Assembly (NCBI GenBank): GCA_949283445.1
Contig: CASDTD010000047.1
Coordinates: forward strand, 1-19,642
Direction of reading: 5' to 3'
Source: an uncultured Coriobacteriia bacterium
GTDB lineage: Bacteria; Actinomycetota; Coriobacteriia; Coriobacteriales; QAMH01
Length of the DNA: 19,642 nt
The position numbers were made by a program, and so were the translations under genes. The notes below the pieces were generated by a model. It was not told the DNA's origin. It saw nothing but the letters and a program-made list of their open reading frames with translations, and made no database searches. Shown here in pieces: positions 6,557 through 14,841 of the stretch (position 1 is the stretch's first letter; the number at the start of each line of letters is the position of its first letter).

Positions 6557-7186
6557 CTAGCCTTTCTCAACAGGCGCAACGGAGCTTCGGTAGAGTCCCT
6601 CGCTTGCAATGTACTCGATGACGGCCGGCGGCACGAGCCCCTCGACCGATTCGCCCCGCGCGATTGCCCGGCGGATCTCCGTCGACGATATATCGAGCTG
6701 CGGGGCATCCACGAACTCCAAGTCGAAGTCGATGGAGCTTTGCGCGTGAACCTGCCGCACGTGTTCGAAGTCGACGCCGGGGCGCTGCGTCACCACGAAG
6801 GTCGCGAGCTGCGCCAGGTGACGCGCCTCCTTCCAATGCACGAGCGTTTCCGCGGAATCTGCCCCGATGATGAAAAACAGGCGCGCATCCGGATACTGCA
6901 CGCGCAGCTCCTCGAGCGTGTCGACCGTATAGGTCACGCCCGCCCGACGCACTTCGCGCACATCGAGCTCGAACTTTGGAATGCCTTCAATGGCAAGCCG
7001 CACCATCTGCGCACGCTCACACGCCGGCGTCACCTGCTGGTCGAGCTTGAAGTGCGGGTTGCCCGTCGGGATGAAGAGCACGCGGTCAAGCTGCAGTGCT
7101 TCTAAAACGCTGCGCCCCAAGGACAGGTGCCCGTTATGGATGGGGTCGAAGGTGCCGCCCAGTATGCCGATGCGCTCATTTGGCAT
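6557..7186 (-). CDS. nadD: Nicotinate-nucleotide adenylyltransferase
   Basis: A 209-residue enzyme that transfers AMP from ATP to nicotinate mononucleotide, giving deamido-NAD in NAD synthesis. Seen: GILGGTFDPIHNGHL at 7-21 (the GxFxPxHxGH nucleotidyltransferase signature), FIIGADSAETLVHWKEA at 105-121, and ISSTEIRRAI at 166-175, the second ATP-binding motif. The length is normal. ATG 7186 begins four bases after the proA stop. Its own ribosome-binding site is poor (AAGG only two bases away), so translation probably relies on coupling to proA. Confidence 0.96.
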   Translation of the reverse strand: MPNERIGILGGTFDPIHNGHLSLGRSVLEALQLDRVLFIPTGNPHFKLDQQVTPACERAQMVRLAIEGIPKFELDVREVRRAGVTYTVDTLEELRVQYPDARLFFIIGADSAETLVHWKEARHLAQLATFVVTQRPGVDFEHVRQVHAQSSIDFDLEFVDAPQLDISSTEIRRAIARGESVEGLVPPAVIEYIASEGLYRSSVAPVEKG

Positions 7187-7190
7187 AGCC

Positions 7191-8465
7191 TTACGCGCGC
7201 ACCTGCCCTTCCCCGTCCACGATGAACTTGGTAGACGTGAGCGCCTCTGCACCCATGGGGCCGCGCGCGTGCAGCTTCTGCGTGCTGATGCCGATTTCCG
7301 CGCCCAAGCCGAATTCGCCGCCATCGGAAAAGCGCGTGGAAGCGTTCGCGTAGACAACCGACGCATCGACTTCGTTTTCGAAACGCGCGATGGCACGCGC
7401 GTCGTTAGCGACGATGCTTTCGGAATGTCCCGTGCCGTATTTGTTGATGTGCGCGATGGCCTCGTCGAGCCCGGAAACCACCTTCACCGCCAAGTCGAGC
7501 GAGCCGTATTCCGCGCCCCAATCTTCCTCGATCGCCTCGACCACATGCGTCGAAACGTCCCCGTCACCTGCCTGCGCGGCGATGTCACATGTGGCGGCAT
7601 CGCCATGGACGGTAACGTCTGCGGCCGCAAGCTGCGCGAGCATCTCGGGCAGAAACGCAGAGGCGACGCCCGCGTCCACGAGCAGCGTCTCGGCCGCATT
7701 GCACACGCCCACACGCTGCGTCTTGGCGTTCATGACAATTGGGTAGGCCCAGGAAAGCTCCGCGCTTTCGTGCACGTAAACATGACAGTTGCCCTTGCCC
7801 GTCTCGATGACGGGCACCTTCGCGTTGGTCACGCAATATTCGATGAGGCCGGCACCGCCGCGGGGAATGAGCACGTCCACGAGCCCGGAAAGCCCCATGA
7901 GCTCGTCGGTCACCTCGTGGCTCGGGTCTTCGATACTCTGAATGCAGCCGTCTGGCAAGCCGGCAGCCACGCCCGCTGCGGAAAGCACGCTGGAGATGGC
8001 CAGGCACGAATGCAGCGCCAGACTGCCACCGCGCAGCACGCAGGCGTTACCGGTCTTGACGCACAGTGCCACGGCGTCTGCCGTGACGTTGGGACGCGCC
8101 TCGTAAATCATCGCGACGACGCCCAGCGGCACCCGCACCTTGCGCAGGCGCAGGCCGTTGTACAGCTCGCGTCCCTCGACGACCTCGCCCAGTACCTCGG
8201 GCTGCGCGGCGACCTGGCGCATGCCGTCTGCGATGCCCGCAATGCGCTCTTCGGTCAGCATGAGGCGGTCCAGCAAGCCGGCCGACGTGCCCTTCGCACG
8301 CGCCGCCTCCATGTCCTGCTCGTTTGCCCGCAAAATGCCCTGCGCGTGCTCCATCAGCGCATTGGCCATCGCGTCAAGCGCTGCCGTACGCTGCGCGGAA
8401 TCGAGTGTCTGCAGAATGTAGGAAGCCTGTTTGGCTGCTTGTGCCTTGTCGCGCGCTTCGCCCAT
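7191..8465 (-). CDS. proA: Glutamate-5-semialdehyde dehydrogenase (gamma-glutamyl phosphate reductase)
   Basis: A 424-residue aldehyde-dehydrogenase-fold enzyme that reduces gamma-glutamyl phosphate with NADPH, the second step of proline synthesis from glutamate. The catalytic Cys is residue 255 in RVGVCNAAETLLVD. Other family segments are VPLGVVAMIYEARPNVTADA (112-131), NACVLRGGSLA (140-150) and GLGAEIGISTQKLHARGPMG near the C-terminus. The start at ATG 8465 has AAGGAG at five-base spacing; the frame open to 8549 lacks such support. No proB partner is in the window; the neighbour is whiA. A perfect TATAAT at 8508-8503 suggests the operon has its own promoter. Confidence 0.97.
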   Translation of the reverse strand: MGEARDKAQAAKQASYILQTLDSAQRTAALDAMANALMEHAQGILRANEQDMEAARAKGTSAGLLDRLMLTEERIAGIADGMRQVAAQPEVLGEVVEGRELYNGLRLRKVRVPLGVVAMIYEARPNVTADAVALCVKTGNACVLRGGSLALHSCLAISSVLSAAGVAAGLPDGCIQSIEDPSHEVTDELMGLSGLVDVLIPRGGAGLIEYCVTNAKVPVIETGKGNCHVYVHESAELSWAYPIVMNAKTQRVGVCNAAETLLVDAGVASAFLPEMLAQLAAADVTVHGDAATCDIAAQAGDGDVSTHVVEAIEEDWGAEYGSLDLAVKVVSGLDEAIAHINKYGTGHSESIVANDARAIARFENEVDASVVYANASTRFSDGGEFGLGAEIGISTQKLHARGPMGAEALTSTKFIVDGEGQVRA

Positions 8466-8502
8466 GGAAGCTCCTTTTCGCCGTCGCGTTTTATCGCCTG
8501 CC

Positions 8503-8508
8503 ATTATA
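8503..8508 (-). promoter_or_regulatory. TATAAT -10 box ahead of proA-nadD-yqeK-rsfS
   Basis: A perfect TATAAT on the minus strand in the 61-nt whiA-proA gap. Transcription would start near 8496 and give a 30-nt leader with the proA ribosome-binding site. No convincing -35 box. The context GCCGTATAATGGC is nearly the same as at the wecA promoter (GCCGTATAATAGC). Confidence 0.45.
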
Positions 8509-8526
8509 CGGCCCCACGCGCCCGTC

Positions 8527-9447
8527 TTATTCCTCCACCATGGCCTCAATACGCCGTAGGCGGTGGTTTACCGCGCTTTTGGACAGCGGGGGATCAGCCA
8601 GCTCCCCCAGTTCCTTGATACTCGCATGAGGGTTTTCGAGCCGCAGCTGCGCGACTTCGCGCAAAGCAGGTGGCAATGACTCGATGCCCCGCTGGTCGAT
8701 GAGCCGGCGGATGCGTTCGATCTGCTTCATGGCCGCGTTCGCCGTCTTCACCTGATTGGCAATCTCGGCGTTCACGCGCCGGTTCGTGTCGTTGCGCACC
8801 GACTTGAAGACACGCGCGTTTTCCATGGCGAGCGCGCTGCGGTGCGCGCCGACGAACGCCAGAAAGGAGATGATGGAATCGACGCCCTTCATGTACACGG
8901 AATAGCTGTTATGCCGCCGCAAGACGCGGGCGCGTATGCCGTTTGCGGCCAGCAAGTTGACGATATCGTCGGCAAGCCGGGCCGACGAGCACGTGAGCTC
9001 GAAGTGGAAATCACCGCGCGGGTCGGCGATGTAGCCGCTCGAGAGGAACACGCCCCGCAAGTAGGCGCCTGCACAGCAGCCCCGCTCGACCAGCTCGGGC
9101 TTGATGCCGGCCTCGAAGCCTGCCGACCCCAGCACGCCCAAATCTTCGAGCGCGGCGGAAAGCTCGTGCCCGGCGGGGATGGTGATGAGGTAGTTATGCG
9201 TCTTGTGCAAAACGCTGCGGCGCACCGTGAGCTCGGTCTTGAGGCTGCAGACGTTGTGGAGCAGGCGTATCACCGCGCGCGCAACGCTGGCCGTCTCGGT
9301 GGCGATTTCCAGGCGCGACTTGCCGCCCCCGCTGATGTTGAGCGTGCCCTGTATGCGCACGAGCGCGGCGAGCTCCGCTTTGTCGCAACGCGAGCACGTC
9401 GGCTCCACGCGCGAGAGCTCGTCTTTTACCTCTGCCGTGAATGACAC
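8527..9447 (-). CDS. whiA: DNA-binding protein WhiA
   Basis: A 306-residue regulator conserved in Gram-positive bacteria. It combines a LAGLIDADG homing-endonuclease-like N-terminal fold (no nuclease activity expected) with a C-terminal helix-turn-helix. In Streptomyces it activates sporulation-division genes with WhiB; in Bacillus it affects division and chromosome segregation. Seen: SFTAEVKDEL at the start, CSRCDKAELAALVRIQG, AYLRGVFLSSGYIADP (endonuclease-like core), NFELTCSS-like FHFELTCSSARLA, and SKSAVNHRLRRIEAM at the C-terminus. GTG 9447 matches the family start and has AGGAGG ten bases upstream. It overlaps the end of yvcK by 22 nt, implying coupling. Confidence 0.96.
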   Translation of the reverse strand: MSFTAEVKDELSRVEPTCSRCDKAELAALVRIQGTLNISGGGKSRLEIATETASVARAVIRLLHNVCSLKTELTVRRSVLHKTHNYLITIPAGHELSAALEDLGVLGSAGFEAGIKPELVERGCCAGAYLRGVFLSSGYIADPRGDFHFELTCSSARLADDIVNLLAANGIRARVLRRHNSYSVYMKGVDSIISFLAFVGAHRSALAMENARVFKSVRNDTNRRVNAEIANQVKTANAAMKQIERIRRLIDQRGIESLPPALREVAQLRLENPHASIKELGELADPPLSKSAVNHRLRRIEAMVEE

Positions 9448-10463
9448 GCGGTCAGCACCTCCTGGAACGCCTTGGCAAGCTTGCGCCGGTCGTGCCAAGT
9501 GGGGCGTTCCATATCCACCAAATCGCGCACCATCGGCTGCACGCCCAAAGAGCGCACCTGCTCGATAAGCTCATCGTCGACGCGCACGTGGCGCACCTGG
9601 TTCATGCGCCTGCCGCGCGTGGTGTAGCGCGAATCGGAATAATCCGAAAGGGCGGGAAACACGCCCGAAGCCATGGGCGAAGACGCCTCGTTGCGGTGTA
9701 TGAGCGCGATGTCGAGCAAGCCGCGCATGCCATGACGCGTGATGGCGTCCACGTAATCGAAGCAGTTCATGCCCCAGGTCTCGCCCTGCATGTCGGCAAG
9801 CGAGCACACGAACACCGTGTAGGCCGGGTCGTCGGCACGCTCGCGCGCCGCGCGAATGGCGTCCACGATGCCATCGACCAAGAGGTTCGGGATAATCGAG
9901 GTGAACAGCGAACCGGGCCCCAGCACGATGAGATTGGCCTCGCGGATGGCCTTGAGCGCCGGCGGGTAGGCCTGCGTGTCAGCCGGGGAAAGCGACACGT
10001 AGCGCATGCGGCAAGGCGCGTCCCCGATAACCGCCTGCCCTTCCAGCTCGGTCCCGTCGTCGGTCATGCCGTGCAAGGTCACGTCCTGCAACGTGGACGG
10101 GTACACGTGCCCGCGCGCCTCGACGAGCTCTTCGCACACGCGGATAGCGTCGGGAAACGACCGCGTCTCTTCGGCCAGCGCCGTGAGGATGAGGTTGCCC
10201 AGCGAATGGTCGTCCAGATAGGAGAAGCGATGCCTGAACGCCCGGGCGATGATGCCCTCGTAGTTCGCGGACATGGCGCCGATGCACTTGCGGATATCGC
10301 CTGGCGGCACCACGCCGCCGCGCTCGCGCAAGATGCCGGTGGAACCACCGTCATCGACCATAGAGACGATGGAGGCGACATCGCAGTTCATGTCGAGCAA
10401 CGTGCGGATGGACGTGGGCGCACCCGTGCCTCCGCCGATGACGACGGCTTTGGTCCTGTACAT
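9426..10463 (-). CDS. yvcK: YvcK-family gluconeogenesis/morphogenesis factor
   Basis: A 345-residue CofD-like Rossmann protein. In Bacillus YvcK is needed for growth on gluconeogenic carbon and for normal cell shape, and it binds UDP-sugars; in mycobacteria the homologue CuvA acts in wall synthesis. Seen: VVIGGGTGAPTSIRTLL near residue 7 (nucleotide-binding glycine loop), VSMVDDGGSTGILRERGG, PPGDIRKCIGAM, HSLGNLILTAL and VLGPGSLFTSIIPNLLV. ATG 10463 is one base after the rapZ stop and has GGAGGTG at seven-base spacing inside rapZ. The rapZ-yvcK-whiA trio is the conserved order. Confidence 0.97.
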   Translation of the reverse strand: MYRTKAVVIGGGTGAPTSIRTLLDMNCDVASIVSMVDDGGSTGILRERGGVVPPGDIRKCIGAMSANYEGIIARAFRHRFSYLDDHSLGNLILTALAEETRSFPDAIRVCEELVEARGHVYPSTLQDVTLHGMTDDGTELEGQAVIGDAPCRMRYVSLSPADTQAYPPALKAIREANLIVLGPGSLFTSIIPNLLVDGIVDAIRAARERADDPAYTVFVCSLADMQGETWGMNCFDYVDAITRHGMRGLLDIALIHRNEASSPMASGVFPALSDYSDSRYTTRGRRMNQVRHVRVDDELIEQVRSLGVQPMVRDLVDMERPTWHDRRKLAKAFQEVLTACHSRQR

Positions 10464-10464
10464 G

Positions 10465-11382
10465 CTAATGCACCTCCGCCAACGCGAGGTCGCGATGCGT
10501 CGTCGTGACGTTGTAGCCAGCCTGCGCCAGGTACTGCCCCGTAGCCTGCGCCAGCGCGACGCTGCGGTGCTGCCCGCCCGTGCACCCCACGGCAATGGAG
10601 AGATACTGCTTTCCCTCCTTCACGTACCCGGGCATCACGACATCGAGCAGGTCTTCCCATTTCTGCATGAACTCTTTGGTCTCGGGCTTGCTCATGATGA
10701 AATCGCGCACCTCGGCATCGAGGCCCGTCTTGTTACGCAGGTCGGGCTCGTAAAACGGGTTGGGCAAAAAGCGCACGTCGATGACGATATCGGCGTCCGT
10801 CGGCGCGCCGTGCTTGAAGCCGAACGAGTACACGGAAACGCCCAGCCCCTCCTGCGCGGATTCCGAGGTGAACAGGCTACGGATCTTCTCGCGCGTTTCC
10901 TGCGGGCGCATGGTGGAGGTATCGATCACGAAATTCGCCATTTGCTTGCATTCGGCCAGCAGCTGCCGTTCCTTGCGAATGCCGGACACGATGGTCATGC
11001 CGCCCTCGCACAAGGGGTGACGGCGGCGCGACGCCTTGAAGCGGTTGAGCAGCTCTTCATCGGTGGAATCGAGGAAGAGCATCTTGTAAGACAGCCCCAT
11101 CTCGCGCAGCTTGGCAAGCTCGCGCGTAAGCTCGGGGAAGAATTCCTTGGCGCGCAGGTCGCACACGACGGCAAGCTTGCGCAACGACCCGGTGTTCAAA
11201 CCGGCGAGGCTCACGAGGTTCATGAGCAGCGACGGCGGCAAGTTGTCGATGCAGAAGTAGCCGATATCCTCGAAGGTGTGCATGGCCTCGGTACGCCCGG
11301 CACCGGACATGCCGGTGATGATAATGAGGTCCGGCCCTATCGAAGCGTGCTCGAGCTCGTCGAAGCTTTCCTGTCCCGTCAT
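10465..11382 (-). CDS. rapZ: RNase adapter / nucleotide-binding protein RapZ
   Basis: About 305 residues of the RapZ/YvcJ family. N-terminal P-loop domain plus C-terminal domain. In E. coli it delivers the sRNA GlmZ to RNase E and senses glucosamine-6-phosphate; in Gram-positives its role is less clear. Seen: ITGMSGAGRTEAM near residue 22, DNLPPSLL, RFKASRRRHPL, SFGFKHGAPTDADIVIDVRF, NPFYEPDLR and GCTGGQHRSVALA. The Walker A lysine is Arg, as I recall for actinobacterial members. Two ATGs are possible; 11382 is chosen because AAAGG is eight bases away, against two bases for 11388. First gene of the rapZ-yvcK-whiA trio. Confidence 0.96.
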   Translation of the reverse strand: MTGQESFDELEHASIGPDLIIITGMSGAGRTEAMHTFEDIGYFCIDNLPPSLLMNLVSLAGLNTGSLRKLAVVCDLRAKEFFPELTRELAKLREMGLSYKMLFLDSTDEELLNRFKASRRRHPLCEGGMTIVSGIRKERQLLAECKQMANFVIDTSTMRPQETREKIRSLFTSESAQEGLGVSVYSFGFKHGAPTDADIVIDVRFLPNPFYEPDLRNKTGLDAEVRDFIMSKPETKEFMQKWEDLLDVVMPGYVKEGKQYLSIAVGCTGGQHRSVALAQATGQYLAQAGYNVTTTHRDLALAEVH

Positions 11383-11416
11383 GTTCATGGCCTTTCTGTT
11401 CGCGTGTACGGGGTCA

Positions 11417-11422
11417 AGTATA
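11417..11422 (-). promoter_or_regulatory. Candidate -10 box in the uvrC-rapZ gap
   Basis: TATACT on the minus strand in the 50-nt gap. Transcription would start near 11410, about 25 nt before rapZ. The -35 region (TGGAAT, 18 nt upstream, at the end of uvrC) is weak. It could let rapZ-yvcK-whiA be expressed apart from uvrC. Confidence 0.35.
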
Positions 11423-11438
11423 GCGGTTGGCGCGCCCT

Positions 11439-13502
11439 CTATTCCATGTTCGCGTCGAGGATGACGGCGTAGAGGTCTTCTGCCACCTGCTCGGGAATGC
11501 CCGGCACGTTTTTCAGCTCTTCGAGCGTGGCTGTGCGCATCTTCTTCACCGAGCCGAAGGTCTTGAGCAGCAACTTCTTTCGCTTGGGGCCCAACCCCGG
11601 CACCTCGTCTAAGATGGAGGCGACCATGCCCTTACTGCGCAGCTCGCGGTGGAAGGTGATGGCGAAGCGGTGCGACTCGTCGCGTACGTGCTTGATAAGG
11701 TAGAGCGAGGGGCTGCCGTTTGGCAGCACCACCGGGCCGGCCTCGTTCCAGGGCACGAATATTTCCTCGTCTTTCTTCGCCAGGCCGCACACCGGGATAT
11801 CGTCGATGCCCAAAGAGGCAAGCTGCTCAAGCGCAGCGGTGAGCTGCGGCTTGCCGCCATCGACCACCAGCAAATCGGGCTTGGAGCCAAAGCGCTCGTC
11901 GGCCATGCGCTCGGGGGCGTACCTGCGCCCCAGCACCTCTTTCATGCTCTCGAAGTCGTTGGCCTCGCCGAAATCCTGGCGAATCTTGAAGCGGCGGTAC
12001 TGCGACTTGTCGGGCTGCCCGCCCGTGAACACCACCATGGAGGCCACCGAATAATTGCCGTGGATGGTGGAGATGTCGAAGCACTCGATGCGCATGGGCG
12101 GCTCGGGCAGCGCCAAGGCGCTTTCCAGCTGTAGCAGGGCCAGATCGATGCGTTCCTCGTCGTAACGTGTGCGCACCTTGTGGCGCATGAGCGCGTGTTT
12201 GGCGTTGACCTGCGCCATCTCGAGCAGCTGGCTTCTCTCGCCACGTTCGGGCACCGTCACGTGCACCTTCGCGCCGTGCACAGAGGCCAAACGCTGCGTA
12301 AGCCAGCTTTCCAGCGGACGCACGACGTCTTCGGGCAGATGCTCGGCGATGACGACCTCACGGGGAATCTCGGCCGTGGAGTCGTAGTACTTGCTCAGGA
12401 ACTGCCCCACCAGGTCGCTTTCGGGCACGTTCAAGCCCTTATCGAGTATGAAATCGTTGCTCACGATGATGCGCCCCTCGCGCACGACGAACACGTGTGC
12501 GCTCGCGATGGTCTCCTCGCGGAAAAACCCGACGACGTCCAAATCCAGCGGGCGCGAAAGCACCGCCTTCTGCCGTTCCTGCAGCGCCTGGATAGCCTCC
12601 AGGCGGTCGCGCACGCGGGCGGCGTACTCGAAGTCGAGCTCAGCTGCCGCCGCCTTCATCTCCTCGGTGAGCTCGGAGACGAACTCGCCACGTTGCCCGG
12701 ACAGGAAGCGCTCGACGCGCTCGACGTAGGGCGCGTACTCTTCGGGGGTGATGGCCGCGCAGCACGGTCCGGCGCCCTTGCCGATGTGGTACTCGAAGCA
12801 GGCCTTGTCGTCGGGCTTGGGCCATCTGCCCGCTTCGATGCCCCGGCACATCTTGCGGTATTCCGCGCAGCTCGCCGAGCAGATGGGCACGATTCTTCGC
12901 ACCGTATCGATGGTCTCGCGGGCGGCACGGGCGTCCGTATAGGGGCCGAAATAGCGCGTCGTCGCCTTGTGCTTTTCGCGCGTGTACTTGATGGCCGGGT
13001 ACGCGTCGCCTTCCGTGATGGCGATGTAGGGGTAGCTCTTGTTATCGCGGTAGTCGACGTTGAACGGCGGGTGGTACTGCTGGATGAGGTTCTTCTCCAG
13101 CACGAGCGACTCGGTCTCGTTGGCGACGACGATGTAGTCGAAGCTTGCCACCTGCTCCATCATGAGCGGTATTTTCTCGCGCTCGTCTTGCCCGGTCACG
13201 TACTGCGTCATGCGGCTGCGCAGGTTGATGGCCTTGCCCACATACAGGATGCCACCGGACGCGTCCTTCCACAGATAGCAACCCGGCTCTTCCGGAACCG
13301 ACTTCAGCTGCTCGCGCAGCCCCGGCATATCGGCTTTCGCACTGTGTATCCACGCGGCCTCGCGGCGCAGGGATTCTTCGGCAGCGTTTTCATAACGCCG
13401 CTGCGCGTACGCGTCGAACGCGGAAAGGTCTTCTCCGCCCTCGGGGCGCTCAGAACGCGAAGCCGCATCCGGCACGTTGTTCGATGTCGTGGTTTCAGTC
13501 AT
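11439..13502 (-). CDS. uvrC: Excinuclease ABC subunit C
   Basis: The dual-incision nuclease of nucleotide excision repair; 687 residues. Domains in order: a non-family N-terminal extension (1-58), GIY-YIG nuclease (about 66-145; GCYLW, GGILYVGKAINLRSR), a Cys-rich segment (208-248), UVR domain binding UvrB (about 275-308), RNase H-like second nuclease (IECFDISTIHG, LVVDGGKPQLTAAL, RDESHRFAITFHR) and C-terminal tandem helix-hairpin-helix (VPGLGPKRKKLLL, VPGIPEQVAEDLY). All catalytic motifs are present. The Cys pattern differs from the usual four cluster ligands: GRC is replaced by GKG and an extra Cys follows GPC. ATG 13502 lacks a good ribosome-binding site. Met59 would give the usual family start but has none either. 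63 nt after wecA. Confidence 0.97.
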   Translation of the reverse strand: MTETTTSNNVPDAASRSERPEGGEDLSAFDAYAQRRYENAAEESLRREAAWIHSAKADMPGLREQLKSVPEEPGCYLWKDASGGILYVGKAINLRSRMTQYVTGQDEREKIPLMMEQVASFDYIVVANETESLVLEKNLIQQYHPPFNVDYRDNKSYPYIAITEGDAYPAIKYTREKHKATTRYFGPYTDARAARETIDTVRRIVPICSASCAEYRKMCRGIEAGRWPKPDDKACFEYHIGKGAGPCCAAITPEEYAPYVERVERFLSGQRGEFVSELTEEMKAAAAELDFEYAARVRDRLEAIQALQERQKAVLSRPLDLDVVGFFREETIASAHVFVVREGRIIVSNDFILDKGLNVPESDLVGQFLSKYYDSTAEIPREVVIAEHLPEDVVRPLESWLTQRLASVHGAKVHVTVPERGERSQLLEMAQVNAKHALMRHKVRTRYDEERIDLALLQLESALALPEPPMRIECFDISTIHGNYSVASMVVFTGGQPDKSQYRRFKIRQDFGEANDFESMKEVLGRRYAPERMADERFGSKPDLLVVDGGKPQLTAALEQLASLGIDDIPVCGLAKKDEEIFVPWNEAGPVVLPNGSPSLYLIKHVRDESHRFAITFHRELRSKGMVASILDEVPGLGPKRKKLLLKTFGSVKKMRTATLEELKNVPGIPEQVAEDLYAVILDANME

Positions 13503-13541
13503 GGAAACAGCCTATCGCGAGACGGGCGCACAGGGCACCCC

Positions 13542-13559
13542 GCACACGAAACCGTGCGC
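13542..13559 (-). other. Hairpin between wecA and uvrC
   Basis: GCGCACG and CGTGTGC form a 7-bp stem (one G-U pair) with a GTTT loop on the minus strand, just after the wecA stop. No U-tract follows, so it is more likely a processing or pausing structure than a terminator. Confidence 0.3.
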
Positions 13560-13565
13560 AATCCG

Positions 13566-14771
13566 TCATTCGGCGTCATCCGATGGCGCATCCGCCCCCG
13601 TCTTTTCAGCACCCGATGCGCCGGCGGCTTTCGCCGCGCGCTTGCGCTCGGCACGCTCCTCGTGCGATTCGTACACGACGTCTTTGCGCCCGTGCCGCAC
13701 GCGAATGGGCCCGAACAGGCCAAGACGCCATACGACGATGGCGGAAAACAGCAGCAACACGAGCAAGACGACGTACTTGGTAACACCGCCGACTTCCCAC
13801 ATGAGCAAAGCGCCGATGCTCAGAAACGCCGTCCACGCATACACCAGCAAGACGACCTTGCGCTGCGAATAGCCGCGCAGCAGCAAACGGTGATGGATAT
13901 GCCCCGCGTCTGCCGTGGCGATGGACTGGTGCTTACGCAAGCGGCGCACGATGGCCGCAAAGGTGTCGACGATGGGAACGAGCGCGATGACGATGGGCAC
14001 GAGCATGATGGTGACCGAGGCGAAGCGCGCCGCGCCCAAAAGCGAGATCGTACCCAGAGAAAGCCCCAGCATCATGGAGCCGGAGTCCCCCATGAAAATG
14101 CTCGCGGGGTTGAAGTTGTAGAAGAGGAACGCGATGCAGCAACCCACGATGATGACAGCGAACAGCGCAGCGTCGACGCGGAACAGCGTGATGACGATGA
14201 CGAACAACGTCAGCGCCGCGATGCCCGAAACGCCGGCGGCCAGGCCATCAAGGCCGTCGATAAGGTTGATGACGTTGATGAAACAAACCAGATAGAGAAC
14301 GGTGATGGGGTACGCCCAAATGCCGAAGGAGATAATTTCGGAAGAAAAGGGCAGGTGGAAACGCATGAGCAAGGTGCCCGTGAACGCGATGATGCACGAG
14401 GCGAGAATCTGCCCGACCAGTTTGACGAGCGGCTTGAGCGAGAAAATGTCGTCGAGAACGCCCACGATGACGATGACCGTGACGCCAGCGATCATGCCGA
14501 TGGGCTGCAGCTTGACGCCGGTATAGCTGATGAGCGGGCCATCCCAAATGCCCAGCGCCTCGAACGCGTATTCGACCAGCGTCGCAGCGAGCAGGCCGAA
14601 GTACATGGCCACGCCGCCCATGCGCGGGATGGGAACCTTGTTGACGCGGCGCGGGCCGGGTTCGTCGACGACGCCGAACTTGATGGCGACCTTGCGAACG
14701 ACGGGCACGAGCAATGCCGTCACGACAAGCGCGACGGCGAACAGAACCAGGTAATGTGCCCAAGTTAGCAT
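13566..14771 (-). CDS. wecA: Undecaprenyl-phosphate N-acetylhexosamine-1-phosphate transferase (WecA/TagO family)
   Basis: A 401-residue polytopic membrane enzyme that moves an N-acetylhexosamine-1-phosphate from its UDP form to undecaprenyl phosphate, starting a cell-surface polymer. Motifs: VDEPGPRRVNKVPIPRMGG (35-53), GVLDDI (104-109, metal-binding Asp pair), NLIDGLDGLAAG (169-180), FNPASIFMGDSGS (220-232) and HIHHRLL (291-297). The last motif marks the WecA/TagO branch rather than MraY. About 11 helices, then a basic, then Ala/Asp-rich cytoplasmic tail (356-401). There is no ribosome-binding site before ATG 14771, but a perfect TATAAT lies nine bases away, implying an almost leaderless mRNA. 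UvrC follows after 63 nt. The polymer it serves cannot be told from the window. Confidence 0.93.
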   Translation of the reverse strand: MLTWAHYLVLFAVALVVTALLVPVVRKVAIKFGVVDEPGPRRVNKVPIPRMGGVAMYFGLLAATLVEYAFEALGIWDGPLISYTGVKLQPIGMIAGVTVIVIVGVLDDIFSLKPLVKLVGQILASCIIAFTGTLLMRFHLPFSSEIISFGIWAYPITVLYLVCFINVINLIDGLDGLAAGVSGIAALTLFVIVITLFRVDAALFAVIIVGCCIAFLFYNFNPASIFMGDSGSMMLGLSLGTISLLGAARFASVTIMLVPIVIALVPIVDTFAAIVRRLRKHQSIATADAGHIHHRLLLRGYSQRKVVLLVYAWTAFLSIGALLMWEVGGVTKYVVLLVLLLFSAIVVWRLGLFGPIRVRHGRKDVVYESHEERAERKRAAKAAGASGAEKTGADAPSDDAE

Positions 14772-14780
14772 GACGGGGCT

Positions 14781-14786
14781 ATTATA
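14781..14786 (-). promoter_or_regulatory. TATAAT -10 box for a nearly leaderless wecA mRNA
   Basis: A perfect TATAAT on the minus strand, nine bases before the wecA ATG. Transcription would start about three bases before the start codon, and no Shine-Dalgarno sequence is present. No good -35 box is visible. Confidence 0.5.
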
Positions 14787-14841
14787 CGGCAAAGCGACGC
14801 ACGGGACGAACAGACGCGACAAGCAGCGGCAAGACGCTGCC

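Noticed and set aside
6981..8618. Plus-strand open frame of 545 codons over nadD and proA
   Set aside because: Antisense shadow with no ribosome-binding site or domain.
12180..14768. Long plus-strand open frame of 862 codons
   Set aside because: It is antisense to uvrC and wecA, whose motifs are unmistakable. Its product is rich in Arg, His, Asp and Gly with no recognisable domain, as expected from the opposite strand of GC-rich genes.
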